From positions 1 to 33,953 of the forward strand of contig JAOUMR010000031.1 in the NCBI GenBank assembly GCA_029881435.1: a DNA stretch of 33,953 nt, written 5' to 3'. The stretch is from Nitrospira sp. (GTDB taxonomy: Bacteria > Nitrospirota > Nitrospiria > Nitrospirales > Nitrospiraceae). The translations under genes were made by a program, and so were the position numbers. The notes below the pieces were generated by a model. It saw only the letters and a list, made by a program, of their open reading frames with translations, was not told where the DNA came from and did not search any database. Shown here piece after piece: positions 33,875 to 33,953 of the stretch (the stretch's first letter is position 1; every line of letters starts with the position of its first letter).

Positions 33875-33953
33875 GTCGATAATCCTTTTGAGCACATGAC
33901 GCATGTCGACAGATTCGGAAAATTCAAGTTCCCTACCACACGTAGTGGTCTGC

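Noticed and set aside
33713-33904. 63-codon minus-strand frame at the right end
   Set aside because: It is the antisense shadow of the radC remnant, whose plus-strand reading matches a known family.
1-33953. CRISPR arrays, insertion sequences or rRNA genes
   Set aside because: I saw no regularly spaced direct repeats, no transposase or integrase motifs and no rRNA-like sequence.

Overview
The window looks like a chromosomal segment of a Nitrospira-type bacterium (phylum Nitrospirota). I infer this from the gene repertoire, the moderately GC-rich codon use, the frequent GTG starts and the 4-base stop/start overlaps; there is no rRNA or other marker to prove it. Almost all of the first 31.4 kb is dense core-type coding sequence. 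The last ~2.2 kb is loosely packed and looks like the edge of an integrated element.

Layout. 1-2265 (+): a structured leader, a CBS-domain protein and a CYTH-CHAD protein. 2273-6348 (-): a compact set transcribed as a divergent MNIO/DUF692-type protein, a tRNA-dihydrouridine synthase, a Maf nucleotide pyrophosphatase and a small exported protein. 6493-10066 (+): a CBS protein with a PilZ-like tail, a LOG-family protein, a DHH phosphoesterase and a rhomboid protease. 10096-13880 (-): a membrane hybrid histidine kinase that has lost its phosphorylation residues, then purE-purK.

14183-23310 is the most unusual block. A divergent LysR/NhaR-type regulator faces three tandem TolC-family outer-membrane factors, which are followed by an ABC exporter and an HlyD-type adaptor on the same strand. 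Order and content resemble a type I secretion or tripartite efflux system. However, the nucleotide-binding domain of the ABC protein has lost nearly every ATPase signature, and three outer-membrane channels serve one inner-membrane pair. The intergenic region holds a dyad that overlaps a plausible promoter of the regulator.

23383-31395 (-) reads ftsH, a deoxyhypusine-synthase-like gene (speY type), a DsbA-like exported thiol protein, a zinc-ribbon protein, an aldehyde dehydrogenase, pyruvoyl-dependent arginine decarboxylase, an agmatinase-family ureohydrolase and rluF. The decarboxylase, ureohydrolase and SpeY-like protein together suggest an agmatine-based polyamine route, possibly to homospermidine through a bis-guanidino intermediate.

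31748-33953: a 30-base 3' end of a tRNA (most like tRNA-Glu) with no 5' part marks a likely attachment-site duplicate. To its right lie a DUF433 gene without its usual partner, a complete UPF0175/DUF3368 (PIN-type) toxin-antitoxin pair, a decayed radC 3' end and a strong stem-loop. I saw no integrase, transposase, CRISPR array, rRNA or complete tRNA in the window.
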